Assembly: GCA_015680685.1 (NCBI GenBank)
Contig: MNCI01036132.1
Location: 347,059-380,131, forward strand
Length of the DNA: 33,073 nucleotides
DNA from: Gnetum montanum
Lineage: Eukaryota; Streptophyta; Gnetopsida; Gnetales; Gnetaceae
Reading direction: 5' to 3'
In this document: in pieces, positions 23,701 to 32,445 of the stretch
Position numbering within the stretch: position 1 is the stretch's first letter
Layout of the letters: each line of letters begins with the position of its first letter
Position numbers and translations under genes: made by a program
The notes under the pieces: generated by a model
Seen by the model: the letters and a program-made list of their open reading frames with translations, nothing else
The model's database searches: none
Told to the model about the DNA's origin: nothing

Positions 23701-24254
23701 AGCAGTTGCAGCAGGCCAGTTTAATTTAAAGTTAACTGTATTTCAACACTTTTTACAGGTATTGTTCTTTTCTACATGAAGAAGATCAAGGCATCATTAT
23801 GCAATGGAGCTCCTCAATTGTTAACCTCTAAGGATGAACTATTTCGTAATGCAATGACATTAAATTGTCTTCTTAATTGTCCTCCTGGTGACTTTCCTGA
23901 GGACCTTCGTAAAGATTTGATGCAGGGGTTTATTGAGATATTCGGTCATCTAAGGTTCGTCTTAGTAGATCTCCTTAGCACTCAAACACCTTTATCTGAG
24001 ATTAAACCCTTGAAAACCCTTAATGCTGAATGTTGTGAGGATGGATACGTATCTGTTTCCATCTTTATTCAGTTTCTTAATGATGAGTTTATTTTAGGGA
24101 TGAAGGCAAGGTTGCGAGGAAGCTTCTGTCATCATTGAATCTATTTCTGCTAAAAGATGGTCCAAACATTGCTTCTCATTCCCAAGAAATTCACAGTGCA
24201 GTCCAAGATTTTATGGTTCAGTCATGGCAAAGAACCCATGACTCCTTGTTGAAG
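17723..24254 (+). CDS. ATM: Serine/threonine-protein kinase ATM, N-terminal part (exons 1-6)
   Basis: ATM is the nuclear PI3K-like kinase that signals DNA double-strand breaks. Joining 17723-17791, 18115-18223, 20822-20965, 23452-23613, 23759-23954 and 24098-24254 gives 837 nt, or 279 codons, without a stop. The protein starts MATLRDVEDIVAKLSSDKAK. Residues 14-29 (LSSDKAKTREEGIKLL) form the TAN motif (LxxxKxx[ED]RxxxI), with Thr at the acidic position. The rest (GSWPYLLGVLFQCISTE, HLWDVIRDFPRFQ) fits the plant ATM alpha-solenoid. Plant ATM is about 3,800 residues, so the FAT, kinase and FATC parts lie beyond the window. The start has a good context (AACGATGG). Introns are 323, 2598, 2486, 145, 143 and more than 8819 bp. 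Alternatives are unlikely. Confidence 0.9.
18115..18223 (+). CDS. ATM: ATM exon 2
   Basis: Acceptor GATGCAG|GAAGGG, donor CGCC|GTAAGT, 109 nt, leaves phase 1. Encodes EGIKLLHSYLEGGNC through LQERPR, completing the TAN motif. Confidence 0.9.
18224..19421 (+). other. ATM intron 2, first part: no recognised element
   Basis: AT-rich intron sequence. Short open frames (for example 18512-18793) have no recognisable motif and lack suitable splice sites in phase. I see no repeats, RNA gene or transposon motif here. Confidence 0.5.
19422..19690 (-). mobile_element. LINE 3' end (5'-truncated), antisense in ATM intron 2
   Basis: On the minus strand a non-coding tail (GGGATTGTACAGATCTCTTG, then TTAAATGGCCCCGAACGC) ends in a run of ten A (T at 19422-19431). 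CCCCGAAC followed by a pyrimidine-rich stretch and poly(A) is the style of plant L1 3' ends and recurs in the terminal element at 32266. The right (5') limit, near 19690, is a guess. No target duplication was found. Confidence 0.55.
19924..20480 (+). pseudogene. Relic ORF with a charged coiled coil, unidentified
   Basis: One frame runs from ATG 19924 (EKFIGFYIRHPSNTDV, LLKEVGIFANVGSL) through stops at about 20110-20155. It continues into a Lys/Glu/Arg-rich stretch (REEVVWSKLKAKFELDL, RNIEHEEL, SELEEELH), then shifts frame near 20370. I do not recognise the family. Its charged helical character resembles the coiled-coil part of the J-domain ORF at the right edge, but no homology is established. 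It lies within ATM intron 2 and is not an ATM exon. Confidence 0.35.
20490..20821 (+). other. ATM intron 2, last part: nothing recognised
   Basis: AT-rich sequence leading into the T-rich acceptor tract (TTTTTGTAATCTTTTTGACAG). No feature beyond the splice acceptor. Confidence 0.5.
20822..20965 (+). CDS. ATM: ATM exon 3
   Basis: Acceptor TTGACAG|CTGG, donor ATCAG|GTAAGT, 144 nt, phase 1 to phase 1. The split codon makes Pro, then GSWPYLLGVLFQCISTELSL through FIQHAEDVKRSG. Confidence 0.9.
21328..21393 (+). repeat. Tandem duplication, 33 bp x 2
   Basis: Units 21328-21360 and 21361-21393 (CGAAAAGGCTAATGTCT..., ending AGACCCAAA) differ at one base (T/C). The pair is bracketed by a repeated GGGATATTGAAAC on both sides (21316 and 21394), so the duplication includes part of a larger nested repeat. 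It lies at the left edge of the intron-3 LINE. Confidence 0.8.
21400..23035 (-). mobile_element. L1-type LINE (endonuclease to RT), antisense in ATM intron 3
   Basis: Minus-strand reading gives endonuclease and RT motifs in order. NVYIPST is at about 23020 (NVYxP), then KDFNAMEHP at 22905-22879 (the catalytic GDFN motif with Gly changed to Lys), then a charged linker (22356-22586). RT follows: KLSITKAYANV (LDxxKAYD), GFSAWWIKHI, AASINGLQLEWF and GRGPHHGGPLSSYLF (RGLRQGDPLSPYLF with Asp changed to Gly) at about 21530-21690. It breaks off before the catalytic YADD/FADD. Frames are interrupted. It fills most of the 2486-bp intron. Confidence 0.7.
23036..23451 (+). other. ATM intron 3, last part: nothing recognised
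   Basis: Intronic sequence ending in TTAATTTCCAG. No coding or repeat feature is supported. Confidence 0.5.
23452..23613 (+). CDS. ATM: ATM exon 4
   Basis: Acceptor TTTCCAG|GAAAGC, donor ACAG|GTAAGA, 162 nt, phase 1 to phase 1. Encodes KPLILLRSMKGFFGHLWDV through ALSMKKKIYT. Confidence 0.9.
23759..23954 (+). CDS. ATM: ATM exon 5
   Basis: Acceptor TTTTACAG|GTATTG, donor CTAAG|GTTCGT, 196 nt, phase 1 to phase 2. Encodes IVLFYMKKIKASLCNGAPQ through GFIEIFGHL. The donor is weaker than the others, and the reading frame stays open into intron 5. Confidence 0.9.
23955..24097 (+). other. ATM intron 5 (143 bp), frame open through the intron
   Basis: GTTCGT...TTTTAG. Reading on from exon 5 there is no stop inside the intron. 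Its length is not a multiple of three, so retention would put exon 6 out of frame and end at a TGA at 24136-24138. Splicing restores the ATM-like DEGKVARKLL. Confidence 0.75.
24098..24254 (+). CDS. ATM: ATM exon 6
   Basis: Acceptor TTTTAG|GGATGA, donor TTGAAG|GTACTG, 157 nt, phase 2 to phase 0. Encodes DEGKVARKLLSSLNLFLL through WQRTHDSLLK. No later ATM exon was recognised in the remaining 8.8 kb. Confidence 0.88.
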
Positions 24255-25189
24255 GTACTGATCGGTACCTTCTCTTGATGTGTTTTAAGAATATTGAAAC
24301 TTTTTACAACGTAAATGATGGCCTGAGCTTGATGTATTTTGAAGCAGAAATTTTAAAAGATAAATTGTGCTGCCTGTCTTACATATTAGGTATTCATCGA
24401 TTACAGATACAATTATATGTTCGTATGCTACCATGGCAAAAAATAGTGCAGTCCATATTGCTATATATGCTGTTTCTTGCAGAATAGTTGAAAAGTTGTA
24501 AAAATCCGTTTTTGTAGTTATCAAATGCATATAAGTACTTATAAGCAGTATTGTGATATGCTTGACATTCGAAAGCATAAAAGCAGCAACAAGCATAACC
24601 AAGCTACCAAAATTCTTTTTTAAAATATAAAGAAAGAGAAATAATGCCACGAAGAGCTGTATCACTAACCCATGGAAGAAACTAATTGAGTCCTGCATCT
24701 ACACAGTTTACCACAAAATACATGTAAGGATAATGATGGAACGACACCGCTGCAATTGATTTTAACACAAAGGCTTTTTTGAAAAGCTGCAACTAAAACA
24801 TGAGAAACCTTGCCACTTAACTAATTGATTTATTTAGCATTTTGATGTTCGTAACTTTGACAGCGTTCTGTAAACTCGTACAGGGCCAGAATATCCTTTT
24901 AGCAATGCGTTTGTTTTACACTTGTGGATTCCAGACTCTTAACATCAACATGGCATTAGAATACATGGATTCTAGGATCTGAAGATTGAATTAGTGTATA
25001 CTTCATAAGACACATGCTTTCTGATATACTGAATAGTGTTTTAGACCAAAGAAAGTGGTGGTTGTGTTGCAGCCAAAAGCAACAAATAGCAGTGAAATTT
25101 TACAGTGAAACACCAGGCACAGCACAAGCAGATTGTTTATGTGGTAAAACAAATTGTACTTTTAATGAGAAAATGAACAGGGCTAGTGG
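24255..25189 (+). other. ATM intron 6, first part: nothing recognised
   Basis: AT-rich sequence. A membrane-like minus-strand frame (24285-24698) has no recognisable motif and is rejected as a gene. No ATM exon or transposon motif was found. Confidence 0.5.
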
Positions 25190-25205
25190 GTTTGATGTCC
25201 AAGAA
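25190..25205 (+). repeat. SINE target-site duplication, left copy
   Basis: GTTTGATGTCCAAGAA, identical over 16 bases to 25380-25395. Confidence 0.9.
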
Positions 25206-25379
25206 AAAGGATCATGAAAAAGATCATCACTTGCAACCTCAATGCTCATCTCACCAAGCAGGGTCTTGGGAGGGTTGGTGCATGAGCAAAGCCTCTTTGA
25301 GTTGCCGTGTCTAGGCTCGAACCTGCATCTTCTGACTTGAGAATCAATCACCTTATGATCTCTCTAAATGATGGTCCTT
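25206..25379 (-). mobile_element. tRNA-derived SINE (174 bp), antisense in ATM intron 6
   Basis: The element is flanked by a perfect 16-bp direct repeat. On the minus strand it starts AAGGACCATC. It carries an A-box-like GATCATAAGG (25351-25360) and, 27 bases on, a B-box GGTTCGAGCCT (25313-25323; consensus GGTTCGANNCC), the split RNA polymerase III promoter of tRNA genes. It does not fold as a complete tRNA and ends in CCTTT rather than poly(A). Length and T-ending resemble the plant Au class of SINEs. That family call is inference. Confidence 0.8.
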
Positions 25380-25395
25380 GTTTGATGTCCAAGAA
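25380..25395 (+). repeat. SINE target-site duplication, right copy
   Basis: GTTTGATGTCCAAGAA, identical to 25190-25205. Confidence 0.9.
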
Positions 25396-25607
25396 TGCAC
25401 AACAAAATTTCTCAGTGAAAATCTAGAGGATAGGTTAGTTGCTTGAAGGGAGTCTCATAGTGAAAAGACAAATGCAGAGCAATTGGCTTGTACATGCAAG
25501 AATAGTAAGTATTTTTTATCTTGAAAAGCTGACACAGAAGCATTGGATTGTATTTGCAGGAATGCAAAACACAATTTCACCTAAAAAAGTGTAGAAAGTG
25601 TTAGCAT

Positions 25608-25789
25608 GTTAAAATTATAGTGGCTGAAGCTTTAAATCATGAGTTCTTGAAAGTGAGACGTTTATCTTGGTTTACTTAATTGGCCACTAGCTTACTATGA
25701 TGGGTGGTGTGTGGCCATTAGCTGATCATGACTAGTGGTGAGGTACTGGTGAATGCCATGAGTTGATTGCAACTAGTGGTGAGGTCATG
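25608..25789 (+). repeat. Dispersed repeat, copy 1, with about three hairpin units
   Basis: GTTAAAATTATAGTGGCTGAAGC... aligns with GTTAGAATTATAGTGTCGGAAGC at 32163. It continues into three degenerate units of 30-40 bp (about 25682, 25713, 25754), each of the form GCCAYTAG...ACTAGTGGTGAG. The copy at 32163 has one unit. The opening TGTTAGAATTATAG-like sequence is reminiscent of Copia LTR starts, but no other LTR landmark was found. Confidence 0.55.
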
Positions 25790-26155
25790 ATAGAAACTTT
25801 ATTTTATCTGGTAAAATTACAAGCTAACCATGGCTCATGTTATTCAAAACTTTTGAACTATGAGGTCACAGTGAAGAATTGCTCTCTTGGTTAGAGGATG
25901 TGGCTTATGGTATGCAAGTCATAAGTTCTATTCCAATGGATATGCTAAGACACATACCACCTGGGGGTACAAAACAAATATACATATAGGAACTATTATG
26001 TTAGGTAGATAGTCAACCATAATATATCTTTATCAAATCCTTTGTCTACCTTAATGATTAGCACATCATAAATGGAATAATGACACCATGATGATGAAGA
26101 TGATGAGTTCACTATGACTTATGCCAATTAAAAATGTTAGTTACTGTGACTCATG
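25790..26155 (+). other. Intron 6 sequence without recognised feature
   Basis: AT-rich. A few further ACTCATG/CATGACT-type short motifs continue the degenerate repetition. No gene is seen. Confidence 0.4.
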
Positions 26156-26159
26156 TTGT

Positions 26160-27250
26160 TAGGCACCATGACTTGATTGCAACTCATGTTCCTGACTTAT
26201 GACTAGAATAGACAGAATAGATGAGGGCCTTGTGTTCCGACGCTCTCCACTCGTGGCCAATAACAAAAATTCCACGGGTGAGAAAAAGCTCTGTTTTGAC
26301 CTAGACCCTATTGATCCTAGAAAGAATCCGATCAGGCCCTTTCCTTCAATTACTCTAGGTGAAGTGGTAGCCCTTGATGTCAACATTCACAATGTCAAAG
26401 GTCTAGAGACATTGCAGAAACTCTTGGCTTCTTGGGAAAGGGCCAAAGTCCCCCCTAGTCTTTTCCCATGTGGATAGGCACTGATTAAAATCACCTATCA
26501 GCACTCAAGCTTGGTAGTTTAGGATCTTACTGGAAATCCTATGCAGCTCTTGCAAGTGGTCATGCTAGTCTTGGGGTCCATAAAAGTTTGTGAGCCAAAG
26601 TCCCTGGGAGGGCATGAAAGTTGTGATACTCCATGTGAAAGTATCAACAAAGTTCAATGACAATTTAGAGAAGGTTGCAAGCCCCACTGCCCTACCACGA
26701 CAATCCACGAAGCACGAGTTCCATCCTTGCCAACACAAGACATTGCTTTGTGTGGTTTAGAGCTTTGTCTGCTGGAGATAGACAGTGTTGCATTCTCTTG
26801 TGCACACTAATTCTTTCAGTGTAGTTCTTTTGTAGGGGGTACCTTGACCCCTACAATTCCATGATAGAATCTTTATGGCCTATTGGTAGATTGATTCTTG
26901 TAGACTCCTTTTAGGGTCACTTGAGTCCCCAAATTAGTCTCCTGTTGTGTTGTCTTGATTTGCGTTTCCCAGCTACTTGGCTGCCCCACCCTCTTTGTCT
27001 TTGTCTTTACTAAGTAGCTCAAGTCTTCATCTCTTAAAATTTGGTGGGTGATTGGCTCTAGGGGTGACAAGGCGGAGCCACGAATTGCTAAAACCCAATC
27101 TCCTAGTGGCAGAAGCTCCACCATAGGGCGAGGAGTGTGATCCAGCACCACATCCTTGATTTGATTTAGGAGCACGGAAAATGGCTCCTTGATGTAGAAG
27201 CAGGCTTTCTATCATTCGAACAACACCACTCCCCCCCATCCCCATCACGG
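26160..27250 (-). mobile_element. L1-type LINE, 5' half only (ORF1 end and endonuclease)
   Basis: On the minus strand the endonuclease begins IKILSWNCRGQGTPYK (26876 downward), the L1 APE start MxILSWNCRG with its ATG changed to ATA. NFYGPQD and GDFNQCLSTWEKTRGG follow (GDFN at 26484-26495, catalytic Asp/Asn). Then come FTXSNXRKGPDRILSRI and GHEWRASEHKALI (F-W-N and SDH-like blocks) near 26200-26360. Upstream to about 27248 lies decayed ORF1/inter-ORF sequence. RT is absent. Loss of the 3' half is not explained by target-primed truncation and implies a later deletion or rearrangement. Confidence 0.7.
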
Positions 27251-27253
27251 TGT

Positions 27254-27271
27254 GGGGGGGGGGGGGGGGGG
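27254..27271 (+). repeat. Run of 18 G
   Basis: Uninterrupted G homopolymer followed by TGTGTGG, at the 5' edge of the LINE at 26160-27250. It could form a G-quadruplex. Its exact length may be affected by sequencing or assembly. Confidence 0.8.
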
Positions 27272-27764
27272 TGTGTGGAGAGGAAACAATTGAGAAGGTC
27301 CGACCACTATGAATAATATGATTTCAAGTGTAGTTGTTTTGATATTTGTGTTGCACCTTGGATGCCTAGTGTATATTGATAGATATTCATTGTCATATTG
27401 GCATTATCTTTTTGCTAGATCTTTGGCTTGTTATTTGTATCTATTGATTTTCTATGTTATGCTTCAACCCTTTTATGTTGAACTGATTCTTGTTTGTGTT
27501 GGGGTAAATGCAAGATTGAATTTTTGATTATTGTTAAGGATTGAAAAAAATATCAATGTTGCGTTTTGGGGGCTTCAAGTGTTAGCTCTTGTTTCCTAGA
27601 ACAATGTGTTGCCTTTGCTTGAATCGATTTGCTTCTACTTGTCATTAATGAGTTTTTTCTTTATCTTGCAGTTGTTCCTGTGCTACATTAGAGAGTTGAA
27701 TTTTTGTTGGTTTTTTGTTTGGTATAGCTTCAACATAATAAATCTAATTATCTATCTTTGTTAA
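27272..27764 (+). other. Intron 6 sequence between two LINEs, no recognised feature
   Basis: AT-rich. A 72-codon hydrophobic frame (27309-27527) has no recognised motif or coding support and is not called. Confidence 0.4.
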
Positions 27765-30700
27765 TTCCCACTGGAACTCCTCCTCCCTCCTATGCCACCT
27801 CTCTTCTCACACCACCCTCTCTGCGCCTTGCCTTTGCACCATTGCCTCAGTAAACGAACCCCCTAAAGGTGGGGAGCACCCCCCACGTGCATGGCCCTCC
27901 TCTTGTGCCCACCCTAAGTAGAAACCCTAGGCATCACACCCCTCGAGATGTTCCCTTGCACCTCCCCATGCACCTCCTCCCTTGACACCTCCTTCGTGGA
28001 CACCCCCCAACTTGCCAAGATGCCTTCGAGCCAGAGGAAAGGTCCACAACATGTAGCGGTGCACATCGCAGTCATTGACCATAAACCGCACAAAAGGAGG
28101 GCCACCTCCACTCCAAATGAGTAGCACCCCCTGCAGCTCTCCATAAAGCCAAAATGAGATTGGAATGGTGCTTGTGTAGTTGTCTCCACAACATGACTAG
28201 AAATAAATGACCCCAACATAGATAGCTCATCAAGGTGAAGTGGACCCCTAGCAATTTCCAAGCATTCCCCAAGTCGACAAAGGATCGGTCCACCAGGACT
28301 GCAACCTCCTGCCAAAGTGGCTCTAGAGCTGACTTCGGCACTTGCCCACTTCCAATCTTAGGGACAACCTTGGGGAAGAACTCACTAGCATCATGCAAAC
28401 CTTGGTTGCGTAGAGGGACTTCTTCCCCTGCTATCAGCACCTAAAGCAACCACACAATGGCCTCTCATGAGCTCAATGCAGGTGCCTCGAAACATTGTCC
28501 AATTCCCCACCTAGTTGGTTAAGAAGGGATTGTCCTCCAGCTCAGGATCTCCCTACAATTGAGGAAGCACCTCAACCCAGCTGGCATACATCACAAGATG
28601 CCATAGCACCATGTTTCCTTGAAATTTGTCACACGGGGGTTCAATGGTTGGTGTCAGCACCATCACGAACAAAACTTCCTTTCATAGATGCACTCCTTCT
28701 ACAACAATTTGCACTAGTAACGGCAGTTGCACCCCTCGAAACACCTGAAAATTTTGTGTGTGCCACAATCTCCACAAAATCGCAGTGGCCTGGGACTCCT
28801 CGCTGAGCATCGTTCCAGTTGGCAAGTGAGTCACTCTCCACACTTGTTGGGTAAAAATGCATTCTCAAACAAAGTGCATGGTCATTTCAACCCCTACCAT
28901 GCAGAGGCGCACATGTCCTCAACTTGCATGCCCCTCGTGCAATTCCCATCATACGGGCATTGCATCATGGAACAGTAACTAAAGAAAGGTTTTAATCTTC
29001 TTAGGCAGACATGCCTTCCACATGTGCCGCTAGTTGTAGGAAATCTATCCCAAATCATTTGCTTAGGTGGGGCACTTAACGACCTTGCAGTCGTTAGTGT
29101 TCGCATGTGACCACTAATTGCTTGCCAAATCTTTGAAACTTCCCTGCTCACTTCCCAAGGCGTGTGCTTTTGTTGCAGGAGAATAACCCACTATGCAGGA
29201 GTTGAATGTTGCAATGTTAGCCTATTTAAAAAGGCTTGATGCCCCATCACTAGAACATCCTGGAATCGCAGAATCCCCAGATCCCCCATGTCTTTAGGCC
29301 ACGCCACCTTGTCCCAAGCCACCATATGCAAGCGATTACCCCCCTTACCCCCTAACCATATAAAGTCTCGAACCAACTGATCCACTTGATCAATAATCCC
29401 AGTAGGGGGGAAGGCCGCACTAGCTGCAAAGCGCATGATGTCCAACAACACCGTTGTAGCCCACAGCACCCTACCAGCCTAGGACAAAAATTTGGTTGTC
29501 CAATGCACCGCGCCGTGCCTCCCCCCCCCAACAAAAAATAAAAAACTCTACAATGATGCCAATCAAAAAGCAGCAACCCCAAGTATTTATCTTCAACTGA
29601 ATTGGGAAACACCCCCAACATCTGAATAATCCTTTCCCTAATCCCCATCTTAGTATTCAATAGATGAACAACGGACTTGCCTTGATTAATCTAGAGCTCG
29701 ATTTCCTCCCCCATGCGGTGGAGGGCTTTGTTGATAGCATGCGCTTGTGTTATGGCGGCCCATGAAAATAGAATAGTGTCATCTACATAATGTTCCACCA
29801 TGCATTGCTTCCCATTGACGTCCAGACCCCTCACCCTCTCAGCTTCGCAATAAGCCTGCATCGTGGATGAACAGGAATAGTGATAAAGGATCTCCTTGCT
29901 GAAGCCTCCTCCCAATAGTCTCAAAGCCCCACATTCTACCCTCCAAAGCCAGAGAAAAAGCCCTCTATTGCTGAATGTCAATACATAGATCAATGAAGTG
30001 TGGGTGGAAACCTTTGCAAAGCATGACCTCTTGGAGAGTGTCCCAAGCAATCGTATTAGATGCCTTGGTAATGTCAGGCATTAGGCACATCCCCAAAAAC
30101 CTACTCACTTAGAGCGATTGAAGGACTTCTTGCACTAGAATGATTTGATCTTGTATATGCCTGCCCTTGACAAAACCTGCTTGTTGCACCGCCACTAGCC
30201 GTGGCATCAACGGCCCCAGTTGAGCCACAAGCAATTTTGAGAAAACCCACAACAACGTATTGCAAATGCCAATTGGCTGAAAATCTGTAGGACAAGATGG
30301 GTGGGCTATCTTAGGAATAAGAACCACCCAAGCACAGTTAATTTCCCATCTAACACATCCAGTGTTGAATAGCCACTGAGATAGAACTGCCACACCACTT
30401 GCATGTCCTTGGCACCCCACCGAGAACATTCTCCACTCCTGCCAACTAAGCCATTGCCTTTCATTCGGCAGCATTTTTGTCTCTTGTAAACACAATGTCG
30501 TAGAGCTCCCAACACACTAAATCCCAGAGGGTATTGCATTTGAAGGAGGTACGCAACCCCCTGTAGTTCCATGAGAGGATTCTCATGGTTTACTGGAGTT
30601 GTGCTTTTTGTAAACCTCTTGGATGATCGGTTGGAGCCCTAGGTCAACTTCCTTTGCAACTTCTTGACTCAGGAAACCGGGCCCGAAGGTCTACCAACTT

Positions 30701-31370
30701 TGGTAGGTTCAAGGGAGACCACAAAACCCCCCTCCAGTTTCGGGCTACCCCCCACAACATATGACATTGAAGGCATGGGGTTGCCCTTGAGCACGTTCAC
30801 CCAGTTCCCCAAAGGGGTAGGCCATTGTTGCTTGAATTCTCCAAAGACACTTGAGGCGGGGAGGGCGCAATCGAACTAGGTGACCCAGGAGCATCCCTCC
30901 TGGCTCCCCCCTCCAATGTTAATTCTACCAATAGGGGGAACCTCGGTTGGTGATGTAGGCCCCACCCCTCCTTCTGTGGCCCCACACTCCCCTGAGCCCC
31001 CTATCCCTTTGGCTACACCCGCATCAATCTCTCCTGATGTCGTCCAACTTCCCTACACCCCCCCCTCTTTCCCAGCTCCCCCACTAGCCATAGGCAACTT
31101 TCTTGAGCCCCTTGGACCTTGACTTTGGGGCAGCCCCTCCTTCTTGGTTACCTGAACCCACTCGTCATCCATCTGTTTCAGCTCCTTGGGATCAGGCACC
31201 ACCTAGCAATTTGTAGGCATGTGTCCCCCTTTTCCATAGTGCCCATAGGGCTCCTGTGCCAACATGGTCAGAACCCCCTCGGCAACCATGTTCTCGTATT
31301 CCACCTAGATTTGCTCCTCGCCTGAGGGGAGTTCCAATAGTGCATTAGAATCTTTTCCTCCTTCACTATT
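27765..31370 (-). mobile_element. L1-type LINE, 5'-truncated in ORF1, internally deleted
   Basis: Order on the minus strand: ORF1 end with VEYEN and a mutated zinc knuckle (31206-31247); endonuclease start MRILSWNYRGL at 30586; CLQETKM (30490); then directly WVVLIPK, DFQPIG and QQAGFVKGRHIQDQI of RT (about 30360-30120). RT continues with DITKASN, LQQGDPLSLFLF and the catalytic YVDDTILF (YVDD at 29778-29789). Next are AWDKVAWPKDMGDLGILR (about 29260-29330) and zf-RVT (KKIKTFL, RLCMVG, MHFV, QQVW; about 28850-29010). Frameshifts separate several blocks. 27765-28500 is GC-rich tail of unknown content; no RNase H was recognised. It is antisense to ATM. Confidence 0.8.
31206..31247 (-). other. Degenerate CCHC zinc knuckle in LINE ORF1
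   Basis: YGHYGKGGHMPTNC fits C-x2-C-x4-H-x4-C, with both first cysteines changed to tyrosine (TAT), each one G-to-A step from TGT. It is preceded by VEYEN, typical of plant LINE ORF1 just before the knuckle. In intact elements the knuckle binds element RNA. Confidence 0.65.
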
Positions 31371-32159
31371 TTCAGCTTTTCTTTTTCATGCTTGTATGTA
31401 TTGTCTTTCATTTCATTGTTCAAATTCAAATGAGGGAAAACCATGCTTTAACCAACATTTTTCTTCCACATGACATTTCTTTTTTGCAAAATTTACAAGT
31501 TGGAATATTTTGGATTTGAACTTACTTTGACTTCTTGCTTACTTTCAGCTTCTTCTTGATCACTGTTTCTTCTTCTATGCTTGGTCACTTAAACTTTATC
31601 ATGATTGCCATCAATTTTCAATTTTCAGTTGTTCTTAGTTGAAAAACAAGTTCATTGATTGTGTAAGTATTTAAATTTTTTTTCTAAAGTATTCAACATT
31701 GGATTTTGGATCAATAATCATTGGAAAGAAATTTAACACCTTTTCTACCTTTTGTCTTTCATTGGAGTGAAATTCATATTCATCCAGATTTTGTATGGTC
31801 TCACCTCTTTGAATTCTCAAGAGTGTCAAAATTTGGTGCATGCTTTAGTTGTTTGATTTGCTGAGTTTAGTTGAACCTTTGAAGTCATGATGGAATGTTT
31901 GCTATGCTTCTTTTATTGTATATCGATCAATCAACCTTGTTGCAATGCGAGAATCATCATCTTTGCTAATGATTTCATTTTCCTCATATGCCTTTCTTTA
32001 TTATTGATTCAAAATGATCAAGTCATGATCAACTTAGAAGCCCGCCTTAACAATTTCCATTGAACTCCAATATCTTTATGGATTTTGACAATGTCTACCT
32101 TATTGATTATGTAATTGCAAAAGACTAACCTCTTGTACTAATCTTCTCTTTGATACCAC
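31371..32159 (+). other. Intron 6 sequence without recognised feature
   Basis: AT-rich sequence with no supported coding frame. It ends in CTCTTTGATACCACAT just before the dispersed repeat, a context seen upstream of some Copia LTRs, but nothing else supports that. Confidence 0.4.
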
Positions 32160-32262
32160 ATTGTTAGAATTATAGTGTCGGAAGCTTCAAATCTTGAAAC
32201 CAAAATTGTTTCTTGTTTTTGAATTGACCACTAGTTGACCAAGATTAGTGGTGAGTAACTAC
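32160..32262 (+). repeat. Dispersed repeat, copy 2, with one perfect hairpin
   Basis: Starts TTGTTAGAATTATAGTGTCG, like 25605-25625. It ends with ACCACTA (32227-32233) and TAGTGGT (32246-32252), a perfect 7-bp inverted repeat with a 12-base loop. Related to copy 1, which carries about three diverged units of this hairpin. Confidence 0.6.
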
Positions 32263-32445
32263 TACTTTTTTTTTTTTGAGAGAATGTTCGGGGTTGTATT
32301 ACTGTAAATTATGGTACACAAGTAAACAAAATTAAGGGACATCAGGGATGGCCCATTGGGAAGGGGAGGGGGTAGAAGCCTCGGTACCCTGCTTAACCGC
32401 AGATTTCAAAACGCGAAAAGCTCGAAGCTCAAAAACTCAAAAACA

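Noticed and set aside
24285-24698. 137-codon minus-strand frame with hydrophobic segments
   Set aside because: It lies inside ATM intron 6, has no recognisable motif, and its hydrophobicity follows from T/A-rich sequence. No start context or neighbouring gene structure supports it.
25206-25379. A functional tRNA gene
   Set aside because: A and B boxes are present but no acceptor stem or anticodon arm can be drawn, and the perfect flanking duplication marks it as a SINE.
27309-27527. 72-codon plus-strand frame resembling a membrane protein
   Set aside because: T-rich DNA gives Leu/Phe/Tyr-rich frames by chance. No motif, and it lies between two LINEs in an intron.
27914-28440. Long overlapping minus-strand frames (122-133 codons)
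   Set aside because: They lie in the 3' tail of the LINE at 27765-31370. Several frames are open because of high G+C, and no RNase H or other domain could be recognised in any of them.
30880-31325. Pro-rich plus-strand frames
   Set aside because: They are complementary-strand shadows of the Gly-rich LINE ORF1; the minus strand holds the zinc-knuckle and VEYEN motifs.
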